From Bacillus sp. B1-b2 (GTDB lineage Bacteria; Bacillota; Bacilli; Bacillales; Cytobacillaceae), in NCBI RefSeq assembly GCF_009183415.1, contig NZ_WEHU01000008.1:1-64000 (forward strand): a DNA stretch of 64,000 bases, in the 5' to 3' direction. The notes under the pieces are model-generated. The model worked only from the letters and a program-made list of their open reading frames with translations, had not been told where the DNA came from and did no database searches. A program made the position numbers and the translations under genes. This document shows positions 1-8,914 of the stretch, one piece after another. Position 1 is the first letter of the stretch. Every line of letters begins with the position of its first letter.

Positions 1-491
1 GTCTTCCTCCAGTCTGATTAGTTTGTGTGGTGCTTACTAAATTCGACATTTTGGGGAGGTACTCCTTTTTTTGCATCTCTGAGAGCTTGAGGCTCTAAGC
101 GTTAAATTTATGAAATTGATTCAATTAGTAATTTCTAGAAAAAACAGTTCATGAATACTTTAAATAACTTGTAGAGTATTGAAACTAATGTAGCAGAGAA
201 AAAAACACTCATTTCCTTAAGAACCTAAGTAAGGAGTGCTGATTTGTTGCGACTTAACAGCTAACTAAATGCAATAATCCATCCCTTATAAAATAAGTCT
301 TAATATCTCATTCATTCCCTTTGTGCTGTTCTAGAAGGACAACTTCACCCATAAATTACATTGTAAAGAATTAATATTATTGTAAAGAAAAATAGAGTGT
401 TTTATGTTTTTATTTTAATTTTACGTTAAAGTATGTTAAAATTTTGTTTTAGAAATATAATAGATTGCTAGGAGGTAGGTGCAACACAACC
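1..491. other. Intergenic region at left edge, upstream of ltaS
   Basis: No open reading frame with a credible ribosome binding site was found. Near 53-72 a short GGAG/CTCC hairpin is followed by seven T residues and could be the terminator of a gene lying off the left edge. A small AGAGC/GCTCT hairpin lies near 80-100 and an imperfect one near 209-240. The rest is AT-rich and unexplained. Confidence 0.5.
380..408 (+). promoter_or_regulatory. Candidate sigma-A promoter of ltaS
   Basis: TTGTAA at 380-385 and TATGTT at 403-408 are separated by 17 bp, about 85 nt before the ltaS start. The -10 element is weak and the region is very AT-rich, so this is only the best of several possibilities. Confidence 0.3.
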
Positions 492-2450
492 ATGAAAAGC
501 TTATTACTTACATTAAAAAATACATCTAATAAATTCTTTAGCCTTTTTCTATTGACCGTATTTTTCCTTTGGATGAAAACGTATATAATACAACTTACAC
601 AATTTGACCTAGGAATAGACAATACACTTCAAAAATTTCTTTTATTCTTTAATCCTTTAGGATCGTCGTTACTATTTTTAGGATTAGCTTACTTCTTTAA
701 AGGTCGTAAAAAATATATTATGCTTATGGTGATTTACTTCTTCATGACGTTTTTACTATATGCGAATGTTTTATATTATCGATTCTTTAACGACTTTATT
801 ACATTGCCAACTTTATTCCAAACACAGAATTTTGGGGATGTTAGCGGAAGTGTAAGCTCCTTATTACGCGCACATGATTTCTTTTTCTTTATAGATTTTC
901 TTGTGTTAATTGGATTACTGATTTTTAAAGTGTTTAAAATAGAAAGAACAGATATGAAACGTCGTAAAGTCGCGGCATTACTTTCTTTAGCTCTAGGGAT
1001 TTCCTTTTTAAACCTTTCTATAGCTGAGACAGATCGACCAGAACTATTAACACGTGGTTTTGATCGAAATTATATTGTGAAATATTTAGGAATGTACAAC
1101 TATACGATATATGATGCTGTACAAAGTACAAAAGCATCTGCACAAAGAGTTACGGCGAAAAGTAATGATATTACGGAAGTAATTAACTTCACTCAATCAA
1201 ATTATGCTGAGCCAAATCCAACATATTTTGGCACTGCTAACGGGAAGAATGTTATCTATTTCCATCTTGAATCCATTCAGAATTTCCTGGTTGATTATCA
1301 GTTAAATGGAGAAGAAGTAACGCCATTCCTTAACTCCTTGACTAAAGATGCCAATACCCTTTACTTTGATAACTTTTATCATCAAACTGCTCAAGGGAAG
1401 ACAGCAGATGCAGAATTTATGCTAGAAAATTCTTTATACGGATTACCACAAGGTGCAGCATTTACAACAAAAGGGTTAAATACCTATCAGGCAGCTCCTG
1501 CAATTCTAGGTCAAAACGGGTATAGTTCAGCCGTGTTCCATGGAAATGCAGGAACCTTCTGGAACCGTAATGAAATCTACAAATCATTTGGATACACTAA
1601 CTTTTTTGATTCTGCTTATTATGATATGAAAACAGAAGACTTAGCAGATTACGGCTTAATGGATAAACCGTTCTTTGAACAATCAAAAACACTGTTAGAA
1701 TCGTTACCACAACCTTTCTATACGAAGTTTATTACAGTAACAAACCATTATCCATATCCAATTCCAGAAGAAGAAGCGTCTATTGCCCCACATACAACGG
1801 GAGATAAATCGGTGGATACGTACTTCCAAACAGCAAGATATGCGGATGAAGCATTAGAGCAATTCTTCACCTACCTGAAGGAAACAGGTTTATATGAAAA
1901 CTCCATTATTGTTATGTATGGGGATCACTATGGTATTTCAGAAAATCATAATAAAGCCATGAAAACAGTACTTGGAAAAGACGAAATTACACCAACAGAT
2001 AATGTAACACTACAAGAAGTACCATTAATTATTCATACACCTGGTTTAGAAGGTGGAGTCAATCATACGTATGGCGGACAAATTGATTTACTTCCAACCT
2101 TGTTACATTTATTAGGGATTGATACAAGAGAGTATGTACAGTTAGGGACAGACCTATTATCTGAACAACATGATCAAGTAGTACCTTTCCGTAATGGTAG
2201 TTATGTAAGTCCAACTATCACTTATACTGGTGGAAAATACTACGATACTACATCAGGTTTATTATTAGATGATACTCAATTAGAAGTTGCTAAAGAATAT
2301 CAAGAATCTGTAGAGCATAAACTATATTTATCGGATAAAGTAGTAAATGGAGATTTATTACGTTTTTATACACCAGAAGGCTTCACTCCTGTAGATCGAT
2401 CCAAGTATAATTATAAAAATGAAGCGTCGAACACTAGTGAAGTAGAATAA
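492..2450 (+). CDS. ltaS: Lipoteichoic acid synthase family protein (LtaS type)
   Basis: Enzymes of this family polymerise glycerol phosphate from phosphatidylglycerol on the outer face of the membrane. The protein is 652 aa, close to the family's usual length. The N-terminal 200 residues hold about five membrane segments and are followed by an extracellular sulfatase-fold domain. Family metal and catalytic residues are visible: Glu260 in FHLES, the nucleophile Thr304 in GKTADAE, and Asp478-His479 in YGDHYG. The ATG at 492 is preferred over an in-frame TTG at 465, because 465 lies in front of the AGGAGGTAGGTG ribosome binding site. It is monocistronic with a strong terminator just downstream. 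Bacillus genomes carry several paralogues (LtaS, YfnI, YqgS, YvgJ), so which one this is remains open. Confidence 0.9.
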   Translation: MKSLLLTLKNTSNKFFSLFLLTVFFLWMKTYIIQLTQFDLGIDNTLQKFLLFFNPLGSSLLFLGLAYFFKGRKKYIMLMVIYFFMTFLLYANVLYYRFFNDFITLPTLFQTQNFGDVSGSVSSLLRAHDFFFFIDFLVLIGLLIFKVFKIERTDMKRRKVAALLSLALGISFLNLSIAETDRPELLTRGFDRNYIVKYLGMYNYTIYDAVQSTKASAQRVTAKSNDITEVINFTQSNYAEPNPTYFGTANGKNVIYFHLESIQNFLVDYQLNGEEVTPFLNSLTKDANTLYFDNFYHQTAQGKTADAEFMLENSLYGLPQGAAFTTKGLNTYQAAPAILGQNGYSSAVFHGNAGTFWNRNEIYKSFGYTNFFDSAYYDMKTEDLADYGLMDKPFFEQSKTLLESLPQPFYTKFITVTNHYPYPIPEEEASIAPHTTGDKSVDTYFQTARYADEALEQFFTYLKETGLYENSIIVMYGDHYGISENHNKAMKTVLGKDEITPTDNVTLQEVPLIIHTPGLEGGVNHTYGGQIDLLPTLLHLLGIDTREYVQLGTDLLSEQHDQVVPFRNGSYVSPTITYTGGKYYDTTSGLLLDDTQLEVAKEYQESVEHKLYLSDKVVNGDLLRFYTPEGFTPVDRSKYNYKNEASNTSEVE

Positions 2451-2474
2451 GTATAGTTATTCTACAGCTAATTA

Positions 2475-2505
2475 ACCCCCGAATAAACATATTCGGGGGT
2501 TTTAT
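2475..2505 (+). terminator. Rho-independent terminator of ltaS
   Basis: An 8-bp stem, CCCCGAAT / ATTCGGGG, with a 6-nt loop is followed by a T-rich run, 25 nt after the ltaS stop codon. Confidence 0.9.
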
Positions 2506-2662
2506 TTATGACCAATATTAAATCAGTAAACCACTTTTTACATTTTGTATTTGATTATTTCCCCTGTGCTTCTTAACCTTCTTGAATGATATTTTTTTCA
2601 ATTCCTTTCAGGCTCTTATCAAAATATGAACGAGCATTGTTATCGTAATTAGTTTTCTCTCC

Positions 2663-3220
2663 TTATTGGAAAAGAGATAATATACGATCCTTATTCTGAT
2701 AATAAACAGAACCAGTAATAAACAGGATACCTTGTGCATCATGATCAACTAATAAAATAGTTGGCTCATTTCCAATATCAATGGTGGCAAAACCATCTTT
2801 ATATTGCAGACTGGAACACTGTGTAAGTAACCACATATTATTTTCCTGTGCAAAATGAAACCATTGCTCACTAACATAATCTAATTCTTGTTCACTGGAG
2901 ATTTTCACTGTAAAAGATGGTACTTCTGCATGATACGTTTTCCCACCAGACATGGTAAGTACTTTTCTTCCTGACTTTTGATGATAAATGTCTAACCTAT
3001 TGCACATTAATAATATTGACTGCACATCATCTTCATCATATGCTTCAAGATGGATATAAAAAGGATAATGAAAGCATCCTTACACTGCTTTTTTCATCAA
3101 AATCAGTGTATCCTCCACATAATCTTCATTATCTCCATAAACATGATATTGTTCAAAATCACCTTTTAAGGTAACCCAATCTTGTTCTTTCTCGATATTA
3201 TGTATTAGATGAACATTCAT
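2663..3220 (-). pseudogene. Hypothetical gene interrupted by an in-frame TAA stop
   Basis: Reading from an ATG at 3220, which is preceded by GAGGGTGAG, gives 46 residues beginning MNVHLIHNIEKEQDW. A TAA codon at 3082-3080 then interrupts the frame. The same frame continues without shift for another 138 codons (GCFHYPFYIHLEAYDEDD and onward) to the stop at 2663. The residues around the stop read as one continuous domain, so this looks like a recent nonsense mutation in a gene of about 185 codons, or a sequencing error. A GTG at 3025 could only restart a 120-aa fragment and has no ribosome binding site. I do not recognise the family. It starts 22 nt after the hydrolase gene and probably shares its transcript. 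Confidence 0.7.
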
Positions 3221-3241
3221 TAAATATCTCACCCTCAAGTT

Positions 3242-3934
3242 TCAATTATTGCGTAGAAATTCGCTCATCATATTATTATAAATATCTGGTTGATCTATAT
3301 TAGCTGTATGTCCTGCTTGTGGAATCAATCCTACTTCAACCATGCTATTGTGTGTTTTGATATAATGTACAGAATCTATTTCATGCTGTTGGTTACTACC
3401 ATTCAACACTAATGTTGGTACTTTCAAGTCCCTTAGATCTGTTTCGAAAAGACTAGGGTAATGAAATGTTTGTGAGTATAGAACCTTTTGTAAAGTATCA
3501 AACCACTTATCACCATGAAGCTCTTTAAAATGCCTAGCAACATTCTCATCATTCTGTTCAATATGTAAAAAATGGTGATACTGTTTTTCCATAACAGATT
3601 TTAGTTCATCTGGTATGAAAGGTGAATAACCAGTTAACATAATTCCAGATAATATGTTTGGTTCTCTCAATGCAATATGAACAGCGATAGAAGCACCTAA
3701 TGATAGACCAATTATATACCCTTTTCCTTGTTCCTTTATCTTTGTGATGACCCAATTTACCGCATCTTCAAAGTAATCATCAACAGCCACTTTCTCTGAA
3801 CTTCCATGACCAGGTAAATCAAGTAAAATCACTTCGTAGTTTTCTTTTTCTAAGAAATTTAATTGATTGGAAAAATGCGTTTTACTTGTTCCCATAAATC
3901 CATGTAACATATATATTTTAGATATAGGAAACAC
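3242..3934 (-). CDS. Alpha/beta hydrolase
   Basis: This is a small single-domain alpha/beta-fold hydrolase of about 230 aa. The oxyanion-loop motif HGFMG lies near the N-terminus, the nucleophile elbow GLSLG around residue 97, and the catalytic histidine in PQAGHTAN near the C-terminus. The substrate is unknown. The start is unclear: the strong AGGAGG (3939-3934) overlaps the first GTG at 3934 and lies 23 nt from the first ATG at 3910, which would remove the first beta strand. An ATA at 3925 sits at the ideal 8-nt spacing. The interrupted hypothetical gene follows 22 nt downstream. Membership of the MenH-like group is possible but not shown. Confidence 0.8.
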   Translation of the reverse strand: MFPISKIYMLHGFMGTSKTHFSNQLNFLEKENYEVILLDLPGHGSSEKVAVDDYFEDAVNWVITKIKEQGKGYIIGLSLGASIAVHIALREPNILSGIMLTGYSPFIPDELKSVMEKQYHHFLHIEQNDENVARHFKELHGDKWFDTLQKVLYSQTFHYPSLFETDLRDLKVPTLVLNGSNQQHEIDSVHYIKTHNSMVEVGLIPQAGHTANIDQPDIYNNMMSEFLRNN

Positions 3935-4095
3935 CTCCTTATATTTGTATTTAATAAAACGTTACTATAATTTAGTATTACTGTATATATCTTTCTATTC
4001 AATTTATAATAGAAGGTATTTATTTTATTTAGGTATACATAACTAATAGGTTAATTTCACAATATAACGTTAAAAGCTTTAGGGAGAAATATTTT

Positions 4096-4575
4096 ATGAC
4101 AAAATTAGGTAAGTTTCAATCGATTATGTGGAGCATTGCTTTACCAGGATTTAGCCAATTATTGACTGGTCAATATTTTAAAGGTACCCTATTTGTATTA
4201 TCAGAGATCACCATTAATGTTTGCAGTCATTTTAACAAAGCTATTATGCTTAGTTTTTTAGGAGAATTCTCGAATGCTTCTTCTATTGTTGATTATCAAT
4301 GGTTAATGTCTTATGCCTTTTTATATTTCTTTGCCATGTGGGATGCCTATAAGTATGAAATGCCTGAAAATGAGGAGCTTGCATTTCTTCCATTTGCTTC
4401 GGCTGCTGCATTTGTTACCCTTGGTCTTATTTATTCCAATGTAATTAAATTTTTCGGCCAGGTATTAGGGCCAGTTTTCACACCAATGATTTTTGTCATT
4501 CCTGGTTTAGCTAGCGGATTTGTGATCCGGTATTTATTATTAAATCTATCTCTGAAATACAAAATAAAGTCATAA
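4096..4575 (+). CDS. Hypothetical multi-pass membrane protein
   Basis: The protein is 159 aa with about four hydrophobic segments. The N-terminal LPGFSQLLTGQYFKG resembles the P-G-x-Q-x-x-x-G-x-x-x-K-G signature of small TM2-like or DUF5683-like membrane proteins. The start has a good ribosome binding site (AGGGAGAAATATTTT before the ATG). It is divergent from the hydrolase gene and convergent with modB. No function can be assigned. Confidence 0.6.
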   Translation: MTKLGKFQSIMWSIALPGFSQLLTGQYFKGTLFVLSEITINVCSHFNKAIMLSFLGEFSNASSIVDYQWLMSYAFLYFFAMWDAYKYEMPENEELAFLPFASAAAFVTLGLIYSNVIKFFGQVLGPVFTPMIFVIPGLASGFVIRYLLLNLSLKYKIKS

Positions 4576-4621
4576 AAAGACCGTTTATATAATAAATACT
4601 CCCCTATTCTAACTTTTAAAA

Positions 4622-4666
4622 AATAAATCACAAATTCTATTCTTAAAATAGAGTTTATGATTTATT
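4622..4666 (-). terminator. Terminator-like inverted repeat after modB
   Basis: A long AT-rich stem, AATAAATCA...TGATTTATT with an inner AAATTCTAT/ATAGAGTTT stem, has its T-rich tail on the minus-strand side. It therefore most likely ends the modA-modB transcript. Confidence 0.6.
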
Positions 4667-4710
4667 GTGGTTTGCTGTCTTTCGATATTCACTTTCATCT
4701 TCTTCCTTCA

Positions 4711-5367
4711 TCAAGACCTAACAACATATACGCAAACCAACATAATAAAGGATATAACGATTAAACTAATGACCCATAACCATGCTAACTCCATATTTCC
4801 TGAATCCATTGCCACATAAATTGCTGTTGGAGTTGTTTGCGTTTTTCCAGGAATATTCCCTGCAAACATTAAGGTCGCTCCGAATTCTCCTAAAGCTCTT
4901 GCAAAGCTTAGAATGGCACCTGAAATAATTGATTTCAAAGCAAGGGGAATAGAGATAAAAATAAATACATACCAACCATTTGCACCATCTACTCGTGCAG
5001 CATTCTCTATATCGCCATCTACGCCTTCAAACCCTGTCCTAGCAGACTGATACATCATTGGAAATGCAACAATGGTAGAAGCTATAACAGCAGCCCACAT
5101 TGTGAACATAATTGGTTGATGAAATACCCATTCTAACATTTGACCGACTGGACTATTCCGACCAAAGATAATAATTAACAAAAAGCCTACTACAGTAGGA
5201 GGTAAAACTAAGGGAAGTAGTAAAAATGTTTCTACAAACACTTTTCCTTTAAACTTTCGTTTTGCCATGAATTTACCAAGAAATAATCCTAAAACAATTA
5301 CTATAATGGATGATACAGTTGCTATTTCAATAGATAATAAAACGGGTGACCAAAAACTATTATTCAT
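4711..5367 (-). CDS. modB: Molybdate ABC transporter permease
   Basis: This is the membrane subunit of a molybdate importer, 218 aa with about five membrane segments. The conserved EAA loop that docks the ATPase is visible as NAARVDGANGWYVFIFISIP, followed by the ModB-typical EFGATLMFAGNIPGKTQT. It follows modA after 4 nt, so the two are co-transcribed. No ATPase gene (modC) lies next to it. The B. subtilis yvgL-yvgM pair has the same arrangement, so an ATPase from elsewhere must serve it. Confidence 0.92.
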   Translation of the reverse strand: MNNSFWSPVLLSIEIATVSSIIVIVLGLFLGKFMAKRKFKGKVFVETFLLLPLVLPPTVVGFLLIIIFGRNSPVGQMLEWVFHQPIMFTMWAAVIASTIVAFPMMYQSARTGFEGVDGDIENAARVDGANGWYVFIFISIPLALKSIISGAILSFARALGEFGATLMFAGNIPGKTQTTPTAIYVAMDSGNMELAWLWVISLIVISFIMLVCVYVVRS

Positions 5368-5371
5368 TGTT

Positions 5372-6169
5372 TTATCGAAGATCCTTAAATCCGTATTCTA
5401 CTAGTATATTAATAGCATGATTATCCTTCAGAAAGTTATAAAAAAGTTCTGCTTCTTCCAAATGAGAGCTATTGTTCACAATACCTAGAGGATAAATAAT
5501 CGGACCATGTAAGTCTTCTTCAGCTGTAGCAACTATATTTACTTTATCTGAGGTTAAAGCGTCTGTTTGATACACAATTCCTGCATCCACATTATTCGTT
5601 TCCACATATGTAAGTACTTGACGAACATCTTTTGCAAATACTACTCTATCTTCTATATCATCCCATACTCCTATATTTTCTAATGTATCTTTTCCATATT
5701 TTCCCGCTGGAACTGATTCTGGTGTCCCTAAAGCTACTGTATTGGCTTTTGTCATATCATTAAAGCTCTTCATTTCTATAGAAGAATTTTTAGGAGTAAC
5801 CAATACTAAACTATTACCTACTAAATCTATTCCATTCTTCTCTTCTATCAATCCTTCAGCAACTAATGTATCAAACTTATCTTCTGCAGCAGAAAAGAAT
5901 AAATCAACAGGAGCACCCTGTGAAATTTGTTGTTGTAGAGCACCAGACGCACCAAAATTGTAATTTATTTTGATAGTAGAATGTTCCTTTTCAAATTCTT
6001 CGCTTATATCCGTTAGTGCATCTTGTAAACTAGCAGCAGCTGAAACAGTCAATTCTACTGATTTTGGAGATTCTGTGTCTAGTTTCTCTGAAGTTTCTGT
6101 TTGTTCATTTGTTGAACAAGCAGTAAGGAAGAACATTAGTATAAGCATTTTAGGTACTATTTTTTTCAT
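5372..6169 (-). CDS. modA: Molybdate-binding lipoprotein
   Basis: This is the extracellular solute-binding protein of the importer, 265 aa. A signal peptide ends in the lipobox LTAC, so the mature protein is anchored by its lipid-modified cysteine. ModA-family landmarks include VSAAASLQDALTDISEEFEK, FGASGALQQQISQGAPVDLF and DAGIVYQTDA. It is the first gene of the modA-modB pair. Tungstate binding cannot be excluded by sequence. Confidence 0.92.
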   Translation of the reverse strand: MKKIVPKMLILMFFLTACSTNEQTETSEKLDTESPKSVELTVSAAASLQDALTDISEEFEKEHSTIKINYNFGASGALQQQISQGAPVDLFFSAAEDKFDTLVAEGLIEEKNGIDLVGNSLVLVTPKNSSIEMKSFNDMTKANTVALGTPESVPAGKYGKDTLENIGVWDDIEDRVVFAKDVRQVLTYVETNNVDAGIVYQTDALTSDKVNIVATAEEDLHGPIIYPLGIVNNSSHLEEAELFYNFLKDNHAINILVEYGFKDLR

Positions 6170-6464
6170 TCTGTAACTCCTTTATCTTTAGTTATTACTA
6201 ATTATAGCTAGTTTTTTGTTTGAAAACTATTATTCTATTCACTAGTTTATTCCTGAATAAATGAATGACTTATCGTTTAGAATCTATTTACCGAGCCTTT
6301 TCATCACTCTTTCTTGTCCTCTAAACATTCAGAACAACTGTATCTATCTGATTTTCTACAACTTTAAGTCATTTATTAATAATGAGAATACTCCTATTAA
6401 TATTACTAATAATATCATTATGTTCTTGTATGAATATTGTCTTACCAAAAAGGAGAAAAAGGTT

Positions 6465-7553
6465 ATGCTGAAAGAAAAAATTTCTTCCAATCAATTACTT
6501 ACCATTATATTATATTTCAACTTAGGCAGTTCACTTATCATTGGTCTTGGTAAAGATACTATGGAGGATGCATGGATAACGGTTTTAATCACTTCTTTCA
6601 TAGGTATCTTGATTAGTATGTTTTATAATTATTTTCAAGAGCTAATTCCTAAGAAGAACTTTTTTGATATAGTAGAGCTAATCTTTAATCGTCCTATATC
6701 TATTATTATTACTCTTACTTATATCATTTACTTTTTTTACTTAGCTGAAAGAGTTACCCGTGACTTTGGAGAGTTAATAAGTGTCTATGTTATTCCAAAT
6801 ACCCCCATCGAATTCTCGATGTTCTTATTATTGTTTATAATTGGTTACATACTTTACTTAGGAATTGAGGTATTAGGGAGAGTTACGGAAGTATTTACTC
6901 CATATGGACTTTTCTTTATTTTTCTTCTCACCATCCTGTTATTCTCAAGTGGGAATATGGAAATGAAAAAGATTCAGCCAATTTTAGCAAATGGAGTGAC
7001 TCCACTTTTTCAATCTATCTTTCCTTATGAAATTATTCGCCCCTACGGACAATTATTTGCTTTAACATTTTTCTTTTCCAGCTTACCTACTAACAAAATA
7101 ACAAAAAAAACAATCATTTCAGCTGTTTTTATTTCAGGTATCATTCTTTCTATTGTTACTTTTACTATTACTGCTTCCCTAGGAGCAAGTAGAGCAATTT
7201 ATACTAATTTCCCTTTAGTTGGTGCAGCTAGGTTAATAAATATAGCTGATTTTATCCAAAGGCTTGATGCTTTAGCTGTTTTTATTATTGCATTGGGTGT
7301 CATTATTAAAATCGCTATCTTTCTTTTGGCAGGATTAAAAGGACTTGAGTATATATTCCAAATACCTTACCGTTTTTTTGTTTTTCCAATGATTTGTGTA
7401 TCTACCCTATTTTCTACTTTTATTAGCTTTAGTCTAACAGATCATCTGCAAGAATCTGTAACAGTAGTACCCTATTTACTAAGCCTACCATTTTTCTTTA
7501 TGTTTCCTGCTTTTCTTATGATTATCATGCTTTTTAAACATCAAAAAAATTAA
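6465..7553 (+). CDS. GerAB/GerKB-type spore germination permease (orphan B subunit)
   Basis: The protein is 362 aa with about ten membrane helices and matches the spore germination B-subunit family of the APC transporter superfamily. These form the ligand-sensing part of germinant receptors in the spore inner membrane. The ATG at 6465 follows AAAAAGGAG at a 7-nt spacing. The reading frame is open 68 codons further upstream, but that stretch is unlike a protein of this family. Normally the gene lies between an A and a C subunit. Neither flanks it here: modA is divergent upstream and an alcohol dehydrogenase gene converges downstream. It may work with subunits encoded elsewhere. Confidence 0.88.
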   Translation: MLKEKISSNQLLTIILYFNLGSSLIIGLGKDTMEDAWITVLITSFIGILISMFYNYFQELIPKKNFFDIVELIFNRPISIIITLTYIIYFFYLAERVTRDFGELISVYVIPNTPIEFSMFLLLFIIGYILYLGIEVLGRVTEVFTPYGLFFIFLLTILLFSSGNMEMKKIQPILANGVTPLFQSIFPYEIIRPYGQLFALTFFFSSLPTNKITKKTIISAVFISGIILSIVTFTITASLGASRAIYTNFPLVGAARLINIADFIQRLDALAVFIIALGVIIKIAIFLLAGLKGLEYIFQIPYRFFVFPMICVSTLFSTFISFSLTDHLQESVTVVPYLLSLPFFFMFPAFLMIIMLFKHQKN

Positions 7554-7602
7554 TCTCTTAGATTTATGTTGTACCAAGCTATTTTTATTTAATAATAAGA
7601 AA

Positions 7603-7631
7603 GATGCCCAATAACTGAATAATTGGACATC
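7603..7631 (-). terminator. Terminator of the alcohol dehydrogenase gene
   Basis: A 10-bp stem with one mismatch (GATGCCCAAT / ATTGGACATC) has a T-rich tail on the minus-strand side, 12 nt after the adh stop. Confidence 0.65.
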
Positions 7632-7643
7632 ATTTATTACTTT

Positions 7644-8684
7644 TTATATCGTACTAGTATCTATTACAAAGCGATATTTAACATCTGAAGCTAATACACG
7701 TTTATATGCTTCGTCAATTTGATCAGCTGAAATAATCTCAATATTAGGCACAATACTATGTTCTGCACAGAAGTTTAACATTTCTTGTGTTTCTTGAATG
7801 CCACCTATCATAGATCCTGCAAAAGAACGACGATGACCTATAAGTGCCATCACATTCAGTGATAAAGGCTCTCCAGGTGCACCGACATTAACCATTGTTC
7901 CATCTAGAGATAATAAGGAGAAATATGCATTTAAATCGATACTAGCACTTACTGTGTTTATAATAAGATCAAATGTACCAGCTAGTATCTCAAAGGTTTC
8001 TGGATTACTAGTAGCATAATAACTAGTAGCTCCAAACTGTAATCCATCTTCCTTCTTGCTCAAAGTTTGTGATAGGACGGTTACCTCTGCACCCATCGCA
8101 TGAGCAATTTTAACTGCCATATGCCCAAGTCCTCCCAATCCAACTACTGCTACTTTCTTCGCTGGACCCGCTCCCCAACGTCTGAGTGGCGAATAAGTTG
8201 TAATACCCGCACAAAGTAATGGAGCTGCCGCATCAAGTGGAATGTTATCAGGTATCTTCACTACAAAGTCTTCTGTCACAACTATATGAGTAGAATAGCC
8301 TCCTTGCGTTGGTTCTCCATATTTGTCTACACCTGCATATGTAGGAATATTTCCTTTTAAACAATACTGTTCTTCTCCTTTTAAACAGTTTACACATTCT
8401 TTACAAGAATCAACCATGCATCCAACACCTACACGGTCCCCTACTTGATATTTCGTTACCTCTGAGCCTATTTCTGTTACAATACCAGCTATTTCATGTC
8501 CAGGTACTAATGGATAATTAACAGCTCCCCATTCTCCATGTGCAGTATGAATGTCTGAATGACAAATCCCTGCATATTTTATTTCAATTAATACATCCTG
8601 TAAATCAAGCTCACGTCTTTTATTTTCAGTTGCTTGGAACTGTTCTTTTGCACCATAAACAGCCCTTGCTTTAGCGATTGTCAT
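7644..8684 (-). CDS. Zinc-dependent NAD(P)-linked alcohol dehydrogenase
   Basis: This is a medium-chain zinc alcohol dehydrogenase of the cinnamyl-alcohol-dehydrogenase/YahK subgroup, which reduces aldehydes or oxidises alcohols in the cytosol. At 346 aa it is the normal length. Catalytic zinc ligands appear in GICHSDIHT and GHEIAG, the structural-zinc cysteines in [20 protein letters not shown], and the nucleotide-binding GLGGLGH around residue 180. The ATG at 8684 is chosen because GGAGGT precedes it by 7 nt; an ATG at 8699 lies upstream of that site. A MerR regulator is divergent and the promoter has MerR geometry. B. subtilis adhA-adhR, induced by formaldehyde and methylglyoxal, is the likely counterpart. 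Confidence 0.9.
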   Translation of the reverse strand: MTIAKARAVYGAKEQFQATENKRRELDLQDVLIEIKYAGICHSDIHTAHGEWGAVNYPLVPGHEIAGIVTEIGSEVTKYQVGDRVGVGCMVDSCKECVNCLKGEEQYCLKGNIPTYAGVDKYGEPTQGGYSTHIVVTEDFVVKIPDNIPLDAAAPLLCAGITTYSPLRRWGAGPAKKVAVVGLGGLGHMAVKIAHAMGAEVTVLSQTLSKKEDGLQFGATSYYATSNPETFEILAGTFDLIINTVSASIDLNAYFSLLSLDGTMVNVGAPGEPLSLNVMALIGHRRSFAGSMIGGIQETQEMLNFCAEHSIVPNIEIISADQIDEAYKRVLASDVKYRFVIDTSTI

Positions 8685-8785
8685 CTTTTCAACCTCCATA
8701 AATAATAAATGTAACGAGAAAAGAAGGAGCTTACTTTACTGAAAGAAGCTTTAACTACTGTCTCTCCTTATCTCTATCCAAGAAT

Positions 8786-8816
8786 AGAATAATACCTCTA
8801 GTTAACTCTAGGTCAA
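8786..8816 (-). promoter_or_regulatory. MerR-type promoter and operator of adh (19-bp spacer)
   Basis: On the minus strand TTGACC (8816-8811) and TATTCT (8791-8786) are separated by 19 bp. That spacing is the hallmark of promoters activated by MerR-family proteins, which untwist the over-long spacer. The dyad ACCTctAGTTAACTctAGGT at 8794-8813 fills the spacer. It points to the divergent MerR gene as activator of adh. Confidence 0.8.
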
Positions 8817-8857
8817 GCAATGAGGAAAATTTTTTATAAAAAGAAGATTAGTATTTT

Positions 8858-8886
8858 TTGACAAGGTTGAACCAAAATGATAGAAT
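8858..8886 (+). promoter_or_regulatory. Sigma-A promoter of the MerR regulator gene
   Basis: A consensus TTGACA at 8858-8863 and TAGAAT at 8881-8886 are separated by 17 bp, 28 nt before the start codon. It lies about 40 bp from the adh operator, with no operator dyad of its own. Confidence 0.8.
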
Positions 8887-8914
8887 TTCGCAAAAATAGA
8901 TTGAAGAGGAGCTT

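Noticed and set aside
4711-6169. Broken molybdate operon because modC is absent
   Set aside because: The same modA-modB arrangement without modC occurs in B. subtilis, so it is not evidence of recent loss.
6261-6464. Upstream extension of the GerAB-like frame
   Set aside because: The stretch is unlike the family, and a strong ribosome binding site lies just before the ATG at 6465.
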